Assembly (NCBI RefSeq): GCF_006439015.1
Contig: NZ_RCZG01000007.1
Location: 124,001-188,000 of the forward strand
Source: Mycolicibacterium hodleri
Lineage (GTDB): Bacteria; Actinomycetota; Actinomycetes; Mycobacteriales; Mycobacteriaceae
DNA length: 64,000 bases
Direction of reading: 5' to 3'
Shown: positions 16,242 through 25,235 of the stretch, piece by piece
How positions within the stretch are numbered: the stretch's first letter is position 1
Layout of the letters: every line of letters starts with the position of its first letter
Notes under the pieces: generated by a model
Told to the model about the DNA's origin: nothing
The model's database searches: none
Seen by the model: only the letters and a program-made list of their open reading frames with translations
Made by a program: the position numbers and the translations under genes

Positions 16242-17450
16242 ATGGCAATCAATCTGGAAATGCCACGCAAGCTGCAGGCCGTCGTCGACATGGCCCACGA
16301 TGCCGCCGCCGAGATGCTGCGCCCCATCTCACGCAAGTACGACCTCGCCGAGCACGCCTACCCGGTCGAGCTGGATACCCTCGCCGACCTCTTCGAAGGC
16401 CTCACCGCCGCCAACACCATCTCGTTCGCAGGTGCGGACGCATTCCGCGGCATCGACGGACCCAAGGAGAACGTCAACGGGGCCAACATGTCCGCGTTGG
16501 TGAACGCGCTCGAGATCAGTTGGGGCGACGTCGCGCTGCTGCTCTCGGTGCCCTTTCAAGGCCTCGGCAATGCCGCCCTCTCAGGCGTCGCCACCGATGA
16601 ACAACTCGAGCGTCTTGGCAAGGTCTGGGCCGCGATGGCGATCACCGAGCCCGATTTCGGCTCGGACTCCGCGGCCGTGTCGACGACGGCCAAGCTCGAC
16701 GGTGATGAGTACGTCATCAACGGCGAGAAGATCTACGTCACCGCAGGGTCGCGTGCCAGCCACATCGTGGTGTGGGCGACGCTGGACAGGACGAAGGGGC
16801 GCGCCGCGATCAAGTCGTTCATCGTCCCTCGCGAGCATCCGGGTGTGACGGTCGAACGCCTCGAGCACAAACTCGGCATCAAGGCCTCCGACACCGCCGC
16901 CATTCGCTTCGACAACGCCCGGATTCCGAAGGAGAATCTTCTCGGCAACCCGGACATTCAGGTGGACAAGGGTTTTGCCGGCGTCATGGAGACGTTCGAC
17001 AACACCAGGCCCATCGTGGCCGCGATGGCGGTCGGCGTCGCTCGCGCCTCGCTGGAGCAGCTGCGCGCCATCCTCACCGACGCCGGTGTCGAGATCTCCT
17101 ACGACCAGCCGACCCACTCCCAGAGCGCAGCCGCCGCGGAATTCCTGCGCATGGAGGCCGAATGGGAGTCCGGCTATCTGCTGACCCTGCGGTCGGCATG
17201 GCAGGCCGACAACAAGATCCCGAACTCGAAGGAAGCCTCGATGGGGAAGGCGAAGGCCGCCAGGGTGGCCAGCGACGTCACCCTCAAGGCGGTCGAATTG
17301 GCCGGTACCACCGGCTATTCCGAGGCGACACTGCTGGAGAAGTGGGCGCGGGATTCGAAGATCCTCGACATCTTCGAGGGCACCCAGCAGATCCAGCAGT
17401 TGGTGATCGCGCGTCGCCTGCTGGGGCTGTCGTCGGCTGAACTGAAGTAG
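16242..17450 (+). CDS. fadE23: Acyl-CoA dehydrogenase FadE23
   Basis: This 402-residue acyl-CoA dehydrogenase shows all the usual landmarks. AMAITEPDFGSDSAAVSTTA is the FAD-contact signature, INGEKIYVTAGS follows, and the C-terminal FEGTQQIQQ has the catalytic-position glutamate. It lies 120 bases after fadE24, the gap being partly filled by the tandem repeat. FadE24-FadE23 pairs of mycobacterial dehydrogenases are often heteromeric (established for some cholesterol-degrading FadEs), so a FadE23/FadE24 complex is a reasonable inference. The ATG at 16242 gives a standard N-terminus. Confidence 0.93.
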   Translation: MAINLEMPRKLQAVVDMAHDAAAEMLRPISRKYDLAEHAYPVELDTLADLFEGLTAANTISFAGADAFRGIDGPKENVNGANMSALVNALEISWGDVALLLSVPFQGLGNAALSGVATDEQLERLGKVWAAMAITEPDFGSDSAAVSTTAKLDGDEYVINGEKIYVTAGSRASHIVVWATLDRTKGRAAIKSFIVPREHPGVTVERLEHKLGIKASDTAAIRFDNARIPKENLLGNPDIQVDKGFAGVMETFDNTRPIVAAMAVGVARASLEQLRAILTDAGVEISYDQPTHSQSAAAAEFLRMEAEWESGYLLTLRSAWQADNKIPNSKEASMGKAKAARVASDVTLKAVELAGTTGYSEATLLEKWARDSKILDIFEGTQQIQQLVIARRLLGLSSAELK

Positions 17451-17469
17451 CAGACCCACTCCGGAGCAA

Positions 17470-17499
17470 TTCCCCGGTCGCTGCGCTCCTGCCCGCCGG
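17470..17499 (-). repeat. Single non-coding copy of a dispersed 30-bp sequence
   Basis: Read on the minus strand this is CGGCGGGCAGGAGCGCAGCG followed by ACCGGGGAAT. It differs at only a few positions from the unit repeated four times at 57531-57674. It lies between fadE23 and fadB4, and the likeness points to a dispersed genomic repeat. Confidence 0.6.
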
Positions 17500-17521
17500 A
17501 AGGTCCGATAACGTCGGACCC

Positions 17522-18520
17522 ATGGATGACTTTCACGCATTGGTCGCTCGTCAGGGCGACGACGGAATCACCGCGAGGGTGGAGACGCTGACCGAGTCGG
17601 AGCTGCCGCCCGGTGAGGTGACCATCCGAGTGGCATTCTCCAGCGTCAACTTCAAGGACGCGCTGGCGCTCACGCCGAAGGGCGGCGTCGTGCGCGACTA
17701 TCCGATCGTGCCGGGCATCGACCTGACCGGTGAGGTGATGGCCTCGTCGTCCGACGAGTTCTCGGTCGGCGACGCGGTGCTCGCGCACGGCTACGAGATT
17801 GGAACGGGTCGGCACGGGGGTTACGCCGAGTACGCCCGCGTTCCCGCCGACGAAGTCGTCGCCCTCGGCTCGCTGAGCCCCTACGAGGGTGCTGCGATCG
17901 GCACGGCCGGCTTCACCGCCGCGATGAGCGTGCAAGCGCTGATCGGCCGGGGCATCGGCCCGAACGACGGCCCCATCGTCGTGACGGGAGCAACCGGAGG
18001 CGTCGGCTCGGTGAGCGTCGACCTGCTATCGGCGGCGGGTTTCGAGGTGGTCGCGTCGACCGGCAAGGCGGAGGCAGCGGACAGACTCAAGGCGCTGGGC
18101 GCTGCCGAGGTAATTCCCCGATTGCCAGCCGACCCCGATGCCAAGCCCAGGACGCTGGGCAAGACGCGCTGGGCGGGTGCGGTCGACTGCGTCGGCGGCG
18201 CGACGCTCGCCGACGTGATCAGCACCATGTCCTACGGCGGCGCGGTGGCCGCCAGCGGGCTGACCGGTGGCCCTGCGCTGAATACGACGGTGATGCCGTT
18301 CATCCTGCGGGGAGTCGCACTGCTGGGCATGGACTCGGTGTTGATGCCCATCGGCCCGCGCCGCGAACTCTGGGACCTGCTGGGCGGTTCATTGAAGCCC
18401 CGGCGCCTTTCTCAGATCACCCACGACGTCGACGTGAAGGATGTCGTCGACGTGATCGACCAGGTGCGGGCGGGGAAGTTCTCCGGTCGCGCAGTCGTGA
18501 AGGTGGCAGGCGGGTTCTAG
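17522..18520 (+). CDS. fadB4: Zinc-free quinone/acryloyl-CoA reductase-type MDR protein FadB4
   Basis: This 332-residue medium-chain dehydrogenase/reductase is of the YhdH/AcuI group. The N-terminal GroES-like domain contains SSVNFKDAL and PIVPGIDLTGEV. The Rossmann domain carries VVTGATGGVGSVSVDLL at about 158-174, and SRKxD-type zinc ligands are absent. AcuI reduces acryloyl-CoA with NADPH; the mycobacterial protein is called FadB4 or NADPH quinone reductase, and the true substrate is unsettled. It is the third gene of the fadE24-fadE23-fadB4 run. A strong hairpin overlaps its stop codon. Confidence 0.9.
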   Translation: MDDFHALVARQGDDGITARVETLTESELPPGEVTIRVAFSSVNFKDALALTPKGGVVRDYPIVPGIDLTGEVMASSSDEFSVGDAVLAHGYEIGTGRHGGYAEYARVPADEVVALGSLSPYEGAAIGTAGFTAAMSVQALIGRGIGPNDGPIVVTGATGGVGSVSVDLLSAAGFEVVASTGKAEAADRLKALGAAEVIPRLPADPDAKPRTLGKTRWAGAVDCVGGATLADVISTMSYGGAVAASGLTGGPALNTTVMPFILRGVALLGMDSVLMPIGPRRELWDLLGGSLKPRRLSQITHDVDVKDVVDVIDQVRAGKFSGRAVVKVAGGF

Positions 18521-18533
18521 CCCACCTGCCACC
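18502..18533. terminator. Terminator hairpin at the fadB4/mycolyltransferase convergence
   Basis: GGTGGCAGGCGGG (18502-18514) and CCCACCTGCCACC (18521-18533) pair over 13 positions with one mismatch around the 6-base loop TTCTAG, which holds the fadB4 stop codon. It can serve both convergent genes. Confidence 0.7.
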
Positions 18534-18542
18534 TCGTCACGA

Positions 18543-19514
18543 TCAGAGCAGGTGGCTGATGAGGTCCGGCTTCATCTGCTGGAGCTGCGCACCCCAGTAC
18601 GGCCAGTCGTGCGTGCCGGTGTCCGGGAAGTTGAACACGCCGTTGGAACCGCCGGCCGCAATGTAGTTGTCCTGGAAGGTGCGGTTCGTGCGGATGGTCA
18701 GGCCCTCGAGGAACTTGGCGGGCAGGTTGTTGCCGCCGAGCTCGCTAGGGGTGCCGTTACCGCAGTAGACCCAGATGCGGGTGCCGTTGGCGACGATCGT
18801 CGGGATCTGCACCATCGGGTCGTTGTACTGCCAGGCCGGGTCGGTCTCTGCGGGACCCCACATGTCGTTGGCCTTGTAGCCGCCCGCGTCACCCATGGAC
18901 AGGTTGATCAGGCCGGGCCACTGGCCCTCGGACGGGTTCAGGAAGCCCGACATCGAGCCGGCGTAGGTGAACTGCCCGGGATGATGGGCGGAGAGCACGA
19001 GCGAGGCGCCACCAGCCATCGACAGACCAACGGCTGCGCTGCCGGTCGGCTTGACGCTGTTGTTGGCCGCCAAGTAGTTGGGCAGCTCTGAGGTTAGGAA
19101 CGTCTCCCAGTTGTAGGTCAGGCAGCCGTTCTTGCCACACGCGGGCTTGTACCAGTTGGAATAGAAGCTGGACTGGCCACCGACCGGCATGACGATCGAC
19201 AGACCCGAGTTGAGGTACCACTCGAACGCCTGGGTGTTGATGTCCCAGCCGTTGAAGTCATCCTGCGCACGCAGACCGTCGAGCAGGTAGACCGCCGGCG
19301 AATTGGCACCGCCGCTCTGGAACTGCACCTTGATGTCGCGCCCCATCGAGGGCGAGGGAACCATCAGGTATTCGACTGGGAGACCGGGACGCGAGAACGC
19401 TCCTGCGGTCGCACTGCCCCCTACCGCGCCGATCATGCCCGGCAGCAAAACAACCGCCATGGTCGCCATCAGCAGTCGGCGCGCCCAGCGGCCGAGAATT
19501 CCGTCAAACAACAT
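18543..19514 (-). CDS. Antigen 85-family mycolyltransferase
   Basis: This 323-residue exported enzyme moves mycolic acid between trehalose monomycolate, arabinogalactan and trehalose. The signal peptide covers about 1-39. Mature motifs are VPSPSMGRDIKVQFQSGG, LLDGLRAQDDFNGWD and the Cys pair in KPACGKNGCLTYNWE. The nucleophile is Ser165 in GLSMAGG, with His in DTGTHDWPYWG near the C-terminus. It closely resembles FbpA/B/C, but sequence reading does not say which. The gene is in an accessory position here, next to a decayed TetR gene and converging on fadB4. The start at 19514 is the longest; a shorter signal starting at MATMAV is possible. Confidence 0.93.
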   Translation of the reverse strand: MLFDGILGRWARRLLMATMAVVLLPGMIGAVGGSATAGAFSRPGLPVEYLMVPSPSMGRDIKVQFQSGGANSPAVYLLDGLRAQDDFNGWDINTQAFEWYLNSGLSIVMPVGGQSSFYSNWYKPACGKNGCLTYNWETFLTSELPNYLAANNSVKPTGSAAVGLSMAGGASLVLSAHHPGQFTYAGSMSGFLNPSEGQWPGLINLSMGDAGGYKANDMWGPAETDPAWQYNDPMVQIPTIVANGTRIWVYCGNGTPSELGGNNLPAKFLEGLTIRTNRTFQDNYIAAGGSNGVFNFPDTGTHDWPYWGAQLQQMKPDLISHLL

Positions 19515-19754
19515 CTACGAATCCATCCAGTTCCTGTTACGGGTAAACCGTCGACTCCTGCGATGCGAGATCGCCCAAGCGGCGGCGGGATCACCGCCTG
19601 CCGCGCCCGCGCAGCGTCAACCCGCGGACCTGACTTTTAACTTGTCGACACGAAGTAAAACATGTAGGCCGCGCTGGCAGCCACTCCGCCACCCGTCGTA
19701 CCAGGTCAAGTGGCGGGGCGTCGACCGACCAATCTGCGCCGTACGCTGCTGCCC

Positions 19755-20133
19755 GTGGCGGGTTCCCGGAGCACCGTAGCCCACCGGCTCGGCCTCGACG
19801 ACTGGATTCAGGCGGGGTACGTACTCATCGCCGAGGGGGTATCACGGCGCTGAAGATCGACCGCCTGTGCGATCGACTCGGTGTCACCAAGGGCAGCTTC
19901 TACTGGCACTTCGATGGCATGCCCAGCTATCGCGCCGCGCTGATCGAATCGTGGGGCCAACTGCGGGACGAACATCGCCGCGCCTTCGACGACGTGCGGC
20001 GAGCTGGAGCCCCGGGAGCGCCTGTCGCAGATGATGGCTTCGCTTGTCAGCCCCAGGCACTGGACGCTGGACCGGGCGATGCGGGAATGGGCGCGTTCGG
20101 ACGCGTTTGTCGACGAGATCGGGTCTTGTAGCC
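19755..20133 (+). pseudogene. Decayed TetR/AcrR-family regulator gene
   Basis: Three frames in succession read as one TetR protein. From GTG 19755 comes RLGLDDWIQAGYVLIAEGV, which breaks near 19845. Then ITALKIDRLCDRLGVTKGSF and YWHFDGMPSYRAALIESWG, the DNA-binding helix-turn-helix, breaks near 19997. Then ELEPRERLSQMMASLV and MREWARSDAFVDEIGS stops near 20130, where the C-terminal ligand domain is missing. Two frameshifts and a truncation make a functional product unlikely. It lies directly upstream of the catabolic operon and may once have regulated it or the mycolyltransferase. Confidence 0.75.
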
Positions 20134-20206
20134 GTCCTGAATTAAAAGTAACGTCAGTTTCAGTTCCGGAACGCCATCGTCCGCCGCACCGTTTTTGGAG
20201 ACAGCC

Positions 20207-21310
20207 ATGGAATCGTTCGTCCATCTCCGCAAGGGCAGGACTCCCCGGCGCTTGCACGCCGACCTCGACGGCCTCAAGGACGACGAACTAGGTCGGGGTG
20301 GATTCACCGGGCGGACCGCGAGCATCTATCGGCGCAACGACCCCACCGCGTACCGCTCGGTCGGGCCGCTACGCCCCGTTGACGTACTGTCCAGCGAACT
20401 GAAGCCCAGCGACGCCACCGATGCCGACGGCAGTCCGATGCTGCTGTTCTCCAACGCAGACTGCTTGGTCTTCCTATCTCGACGCACCGAACCCATGCCG
20501 TTCTTCGTGCGCTACGTCGACGGCGACCTGCTGTCGTTCGTGCACGAGGGTTCCGGCGTGCTGGAGACGGAGTTCGGCCCACTGCCGTACCGCAAGGGCG
20601 ACTGGGTATACATCCCGAAGGCATGTACGTGGCGGCAGGTTCCCGACCGGGAGTCCACCTGGCTAATGATTCAGGCCACCGACGAGTTCAGGGTGCCGCC
20701 CGCCGGGCAGCTGGGGCGCCACTTCCCGTTCGATCCGTCACTGGTGGTGATCCCCGAGCCCCAGCCGATCGACGACGACGGTCGCGACGAGTACGAGGTG
20801 CGACTGATTCACTCCGAAATCAGCGGAGCTGGGACGACTTCTCTTTTCTACCAACACAATCCACTCGACGCCGAGGGCTGGCAGGGTGACAACTTTCCCT
20901 TTACGTTCAACATCGCCGACTACAACGTGGTGACCTCGGACAGCGTGCACCTGCCGCCGACCGTGCACCTGTTCATGCAGGCCACCGGCGTCTACGTGAT
21001 GAACTTCCTGCCCAAGCCCGCAGAGGGCGTGGCAGGCACCGAGCGCACGCCCTGGTACCACCGCAACGTCGACTACGACGAGATCGCGTTCTTCCACGGC
21101 GGCACCCTGTACGGCATCCCGATGCCGCCCGGGCTGGTTTCCCATGCGCCGCAAGGGGTTCACCACGGCGCACCCGAGAAGGCGCGGGAACGGGCGAGGC
21201 GAAAGTTCGACGAGTACGACCGCGTCGACTGGTCGGTGATCGCCATCGACACCCGACGCCGGCTGGTGCCGTCCGCCGAGGTGCTGGCCAACGACCTGGG
21301 GCAGCACTAG
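20207..21310 (+). CDS. Homogentisate 1,2-dioxygenase-like bicupin
   Basis: This 367-residue protein has the two-cupin plan of homogentisate dioxygenases: HLRKGRTPRR at the N-terminus and a first cupin with SFVHEGSGVLETEFG and YRKGDWVYIPK. The second cupin has PWYHRNVDYDEIAFFHGG (His285) and VSHAPQGVHHG (His313, His319/320). In classic enzymes a Glu lies six residues after the first His; here position +6 is Asp and +7 is Glu (292), so ring substrate and metal geometry may differ. I chose ATG 20207 because GGAGAC lies six bases upstream. It is the first gene of a coupled operon, two bases before the hydrolase gene. It probably opens an aromatic ring with O2, but the compound is unknown. Confidence 0.78.
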   Translation: MESFVHLRKGRTPRRLHADLDGLKDDELGRGGFTGRTASIYRRNDPTAYRSVGPLRPVDVLSSELKPSDATDADGSPMLLFSNADCLVFLSRRTEPMPFFVRYVDGDLLSFVHEGSGVLETEFGPLPYRKGDWVYIPKACTWRQVPDRESTWLMIQATDEFRVPPAGQLGRHFPFDPSLVVIPEPQPIDDDGRDEYEVRLIHSEISGAGTTSLFYQHNPLDAEGWQGDNFPFTFNIADYNVVTSDSVHLPPTVHLFMQATGVYVMNFLPKPAEGVAGTERTPWYHRNVDYDEIAFFHGGTLYGIPMPPGLVSHAPQGVHHGAPEKARERARRKFDEYDRVDWSVIAIDTRRRLVPSAEVLANDLGQH

Positions 21311-21312
21311 AC

Positions 21313-22503
21313 ATGACAACCACCCAACAGTCCATCAAGCACGACTACGAGCGCATCCCGTATCTCGTTGCCTACCAGAACACCTCGACCACCCGCGACG
21401 TCTACGGCGGCGTCGCGGAATTGGTCGTGCTGGAGAGCTACCTGCTCAAGCCGAAAGACCGGCCCAGCGATACGGTTTTGGTATTCATGCATCCGATCGG
21501 TGGCGGGGCGTACCTGCCGATGATCAATGGGCTCGCCCGCGCGGGTCACCATGTCATCTACTGCAACAGCCGCTTCCGTGGCACCGACTCGGCCCTGTTG
21601 ATGGAGAAGGTCGTCGAGGATCTCGGCGAGTGCATCAAGGATGCCAAGAATCGGCTCGGGTACTCGAAGGTGGTTCTCGCCGGATGGAGCGGCGGCGGCT
21701 CGCTGTCGGTGTTCTACCAGCAGCAGGCGCAACATCCGACCATCACGGCGAGCCCGTCCGGCGACGGTCCCGATCTGACCATGCTCGGGTTGATCCCCGC
21801 CGACGGCATCATGCTGCTCGCGGCCCACATCAGCCGCCACGGAACCATGACCGAATGGATGGACGCGTCGATCCTCGATGAGTCGGATCCGTCCAAGCGC
21901 GACCCCGAACTCGATCTGTACGACCCGCACAATCCCAATCAACCGCCCTACACCGCCGAGTTCCTGGACCGGTACCGACAGGCGCAGATCGCCAGAAACC
22001 GGCGGATCACGGCTTGGGTCAAAGAGAAATTGGCCGAGCTGAAGACCGCCGGACGCCCCGAGGACGAGTTCGCGTTCGTGGTGCACGGCACCATGGCCGA
22101 CCCGCGCTGGCTGGATCCAACCGTCGATCCCAACGATCGCACCCCGGGGACGTGCTACCTGGGGGATCCTCAGGTGGTGAACTCGAGTCCCGTCGGCCTC
22201 GCCCGGTTCTGCACGCTGCGCAGCTGGCTCTCGCAATGGAGCTACGACGACGCCAACGGTGACGCCGTGGACTGCGGGCCCGACATCGCCGTGCCCGCCC
22301 TGGTGATCGGCAACCTCGCCGACGACGCGTGCACGCCAAGCCACACCCGCAGGCTGTTCGAGGCGATCGGCCACCACGACAAGGAGATGCGCGAGATCGC
22401 CGGCGCCAACCACTACTACGCCGGTCCCGACCAGCGCGGCACGCTCCGCGAAGCGGTCGCCGTCGTGACCGATTGGCTGTATCGGCACGGATTCAGCCAG
22501 TGA
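21313..22503 (+). CDS. Alpha/beta hydrolase in the catabolic operon
   Basis: This 396-residue enzyme has FMHPIGGG as the oxyanion segment, nucleophile elbow AGWSGGGS (Ser126), acid in GNLADDACTPSH and His in AGANHYY. An insert of about 120 residues between 150 and 270 forms a large lid. It may hydrolyse a C-C or ester bond in the ring-cleavage product, taking the place of fumarylacetoacetase in a homogentisate-type route (inference). Its stop overlaps the start of the CoA-transferase gene (GTGA). The start ATG is two bases from the end of the dioxygenase gene. Confidence 0.82.
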   Translation: MTTTQQSIKHDYERIPYLVAYQNTSTTRDVYGGVAELVVLESYLLKPKDRPSDTVLVFMHPIGGGAYLPMINGLARAGHHVIYCNSRFRGTDSALLMEKVVEDLGECIKDAKNRLGYSKVVLAGWSGGGSLSVFYQQQAQHPTITASPSGDGPDLTMLGLIPADGIMLLAAHISRHGTMTEWMDASILDESDPSKRDPELDLYDPHNPNQPPYTAEFLDRYRQAQIARNRRITAWVKEKLAELKTAGRPEDEFAFVVHGTMADPRWLDPTVDPNDRTPGTCYLGDPQVVNSSPVGLARFCTLRSWLSQWSYDDANGDAVDCGPDIAVPALVIGNLADDACTPSHTRRLFEAIGHHDKEMREIAGANHYYAGPDQRGTLREAVAVVTDWLYRHGFSQ

Positions 22504-23711
22504 CCGAGCCCTGTTCGGGCCCGCTCGACGGCATCCGCGTCATCGAGGTCGGCACGCTGATCTCGGGGCCGTTCGCCGGGCGCCTGCTCGGCGACATGGG
22601 CGCCGAGGTCGTCAAGATCGAACCACCCGGTGCCCCTGACCCGTTGCGCACCTGGGGACAGGCCGAACTCGACGGGCACCACTTCTTCTGGACGGTGCAC
22701 GCGCGCAACAAGAAGGCCGCCACTCTAAACCTGCGGGAGGCGAAGGGCCGCGAGCTGTTTCTCGACCTCGTCGAAAAGTCCGACATCGTCGTGGAGAACT
22801 TCCGACCGGGAACACTGGAGAAGTGGAATCTGGGCTACGAGGTTCTGCGCGAACGCAATCGGGGCATCATCCTGGTCCGGGTGTCCGGCTACGGGCAGAA
22901 CGGGCCCGAGGCCCACAAGGCGGGCTACGCATCGGTGGCCGAGGCCGCCAGCGGACTGCGGCACATGAACGGCTTCCCTGGCGGCCCTCCCCCACGACTC
23001 GCGCTGTCGCTCGGCGACAGCTTGGCGGGCATGTTCGCCGCGCAGGGAGCGCTCGCCGCGCTGTACCGCCGAACGGTGACCGGCGAAGGACAGGTCGTCG
23101 ACGCCGCGCTGACCGAATCCTGTCTGGCGATCCAGGAGTCCACGATCCCCGACTACGACGTCGGCGGTGTGATCCGCGGGCCATCGGGCACCAGGCTCGA
23201 GGGCATCGCGCCGTCCAACATCTACCCGACCGCCGACGGCAGCTGGGTGGTGATCGCGGCCAACCAGGACACGGTCTTTCGCCGGCTGTGCGGCGCGATG
23301 GGCCGACCCGAACTCGCCACCGACGACCGCTTCGCCAATCACGTCGCGCGCGGTCGACATCAGGACGAGATCGACGAGATCATCGGAACCTGGGCCGCTG
23401 AACGTCAACCCGCCGACATCATCGCCACCCTGAGTGAGGCAGGCGTCATCAGCGGTCCCATCAACACCGTCGCCGAAGTCGTCATCGATCCGCAGCTCGT
23501 AGCCAGGGGCATGATCGCCGACCACTGGGATGAGAGGGTCGGCCGCAACGTGAAGGGCCCTGGCGTGGTCCCGGTGCTGTCCGAGACGCCGGGCACCATC
23601 CGCTACGCAGGGTCCGCCGAGCCCGGCCAACACAACGACGAGGTGTACGGCGAGTTGCTTGGCAGGTCCGCTGCCGAACTCGAGGCGCTGCGGGTGGAGG
23701 GAGTCTTGTGA
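22500..23711 (+). CDS. CaiB/BaiF-family (class III) CoA-transferase
   Basis: This is a 403-residue enzyme. The N-terminus GIRVIEVGTLISGPFAGRLL and MGAEVVKIEPPGAPDPLR are characteristic. The catalytic aspartate that forms the acyl anhydride is Asp173 in LSLGDSLAG. The family moves CoA between carboxylic acids without ATP. Here it would activate an acid made by the preceding steps, for the lyase and dehydrogenase that follow. Starts at GTG 22500 and overlaps both neighbours by four bases. The acceptor acid is not predictable. Confidence 0.9.
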   Translation: MTEPCSGPLDGIRVIEVGTLISGPFAGRLLGDMGAEVVKIEPPGAPDPLRTWGQAELDGHHFFWTVHARNKKAATLNLREAKGRELFLDLVEKSDIVVENFRPGTLEKWNLGYEVLRERNRGIILVRVSGYGQNGPEAHKAGYASVAEAASGLRHMNGFPGGPPPRLALSLGDSLAGMFAAQGALAALYRRTVTGEGQVVDAALTESCLAIQESTIPDYDVGGVIRGPSGTRLEGIAPSNIYPTADGSWVVIAANQDTVFRRLCGAMGRPELATDDRFANHVARGRHQDEIDEIIGTWAAERQPADIIATLSEAGVISGPINTVAEVVIDPQLVARGMIADHWDERVGRNVKGPGVVPVLSETPGTIRYAGSAEPGQHNDEVYGELLGRSAAELEALRVEGVL

Positions 23712-24610
23712 CGCGTGTGACCATCCGTGAGGTCTGCCTGCGCGACGGGCTGCAGATCGAAGCCCCGATCCCGTTGTCCGCCAAGCTCGAACTCCTCGAA
23801 GCCGTCGTCGCCACCGGAGTGCGCGAAATCGAGGCGACGGCCTTCGTCTCGCCGTCGAAGGTGCCCGCACTCGCCGACGCCGCGGCACTGGCGGCCGAGC
23901 TACCGCGCTTTCGCGAATCACACGGCGTCGAGTTCTCCGCGCTGGTCGCGGGACCCGGCGGCGCCGGTCGGGCGATCGCGGCGGGGATGGGTTCGATCGA
24001 GTACGTGGTGTCGGCCGCTGATGCTCACAGTCACGCCAACGTCGGGCGCTCGACCGCCGAGTCCACCGACCTGATCGCCGACATCGCCCGCATCGCGCAC
24101 GAGAATGACGCAACCGTCGAGGTCATCATCGCCACCGCGTGGGACTGCCCCTTCGACGGGCCGACCGACCCGTCACGCGTCCTGGACATCGCCACCGCGG
24201 CAGTCGAGATCGGTGCAGACCGGGTAGCCATCGCCGACACCATCGGCACCACCACGCCGCGCCGGGTGACCGCCCTGATCGAGCTACTTCGACCGATCGT
24301 CGGCGACCTGCCCCTCGGTGCCCATTTCCACAACACGCGTGGCGCCGGGCTGGCCAGTGCCTACGCCGCCGTCCTCGCGGGCGTCAGGAGGCTCGACGCC
24401 TCGGTCGGCGGACTCGGCGGCTGCCCGTTCGCGCCGGGCGCCAGCGGCAACATCGCCACCGAGGACCTCGTCTACCTGTTGCGCGACAGCGACATCGGGG
24501 TCGACGTCGACCTGACAGCCGCGATCCACGCTGCAGGCGTGGCGCGCAGGGCCGTCGGCCACGACCTGCCCAGTGCGCTGCTGCGCGCCGGTGATCGCAT
24601 CCTGGGCTGA
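23708..24610 (+). CDS. Hydroxymethylglutaryl-CoA lyase-like enzyme
   Basis: This 300-residue TIM-barrel enzyme of the HMG-CoA lyase/DRE-TIM group starts IREVCLRDGLQIE, with Arg-Asp as base and metal ligand. The second metal motif is GAHFHNTRG, and the active-site loop signature GGLGGCPFAPGASGN has Cys239. True HMG-CoA lyases cleave HMG-CoA to acetyl-CoA and acetoacetate; paralogues cleave other 3-hydroxy-3-methylacyl-CoAs. The loop Cys argues for an active retro-aldol or Claisen lyase here. The GTG start overlaps the CoA-transferase stop. Confidence 0.88.
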   Translation: MTRVTIREVCLRDGLQIEAPIPLSAKLELLEAVVATGVREIEATAFVSPSKVPALADAAALAAELPRFRESHGVEFSALVAGPGGAGRAIAAGMGSIEYVVSAADAHSHANVGRSTAESTDLIADIARIAHENDATVEVIIATAWDCPFDGPTDPSRVLDIATAAVEIGADRVAIADTIGTTTPRRVTALIELLRPIVGDLPLGAHFHNTRGAGLASAYAAVLAGVRRLDASVGGLGGCPFAPGASGNIATEDLVYLLRDSDIGVDVDLTAAIHAAGVARRAVGHDLPSALLRAGDRILG

Positions 24611-24612
24611 CG

Positions 24613-25224
24613 GTGCCGCCGGATCCGCTCACGGCCAAGGGCCGCCAGACCCGCGAAGCCATCGAACGTGCGGCACGGAAACTGTTCGCCGAGCGAGGCT
24701 TTCACGGGACGACGCTGGCCGACATCACCTCGGCGGCGGGCAAGTCGACGGCCGTCTTCTACCGCTACTACGGCGACAAGGAGGACCTGCTGGCCAGCCT
24801 GGCCGAGTCCTTCCTGCACGACGTGGTGATGCCATCGGGACTTGCCGTGCATCTGCCGGAGTCACCTGACGACACCACGTTCTTCTCCGCCGTGGTCACC
24901 GGGTACTGGAACATGTTCAAGCAGAACATCGGCATCATGATCGCCGTTAACCAGCTCGCCGACGCCAAGCCGCGGTTCGCCGACGTGCAGAACGAGTTCC
25001 GGCGCTTCGGGATGAACATCGTCGCCGCCTCCGTGCGCCGTGCACACGAGCAGGGGTACGCCAGCGACCTCGACGCCGAGCACACCGGCGCGGCGATCGC
25101 GCTGCTGTTCGAGAACTTCACCGCGGTGTATCTGCGCCCGTCAGGGCTCAACCTGCAGATCAGTGACGCCGATGCCATCACCACCCTATCGACGATCTGG
25201 AAGAAGACCCTGTACGGCTACTAG
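24613..25224 (+). CDS. TetR/AcrR-family transcriptional regulator within the operon
   Basis: This 203-residue regulator has its helix-turn-helix at about 10-55 (RKLFAERGFHGTTLADITSA, then GKSTAVFYRYYGDKEDLLAS). The ligand domain is ordinary for the KstR2/fatty-acyl group. It sits inside the operon, two bases after the lyase gene, and its stop TAG continues into GGAG, the ribosome binding site of the acyl-CoA dehydrogenase. It probably represses this operon until an acyl-CoA intermediate binds (inference from position). The perfect palindrome GTTCCGGAAC at 20163-20172, ahead of the first gene, is a possible target. Confidence 0.88.
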   Translation: MPPDPLTAKGRQTREAIERAARKLFAERGFHGTTLADITSAAGKSTAVFYRYYGDKEDLLASLAESFLHDVVMPSGLAVHLPESPDDTTFFSAVVTGYWNMFKQNIGIMIAVNQLADAKPRFADVQNEFRRFGMNIVAASVRRAHEQGYASDLDAEHTGAAIALLFENFTAVYLRPSGLNLQISDADAITTLSTIWKKTLYGY

Positions 25225-25235
25225 GAGATATCACC

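Noticed and set aside
22725..24113. 462-codon minus-strand frame across the CoA-transferase and lyase genes
   Set aside because: Arg-rich shadow of high-GC coding sequence; both plus-strand genes show full family motifs.
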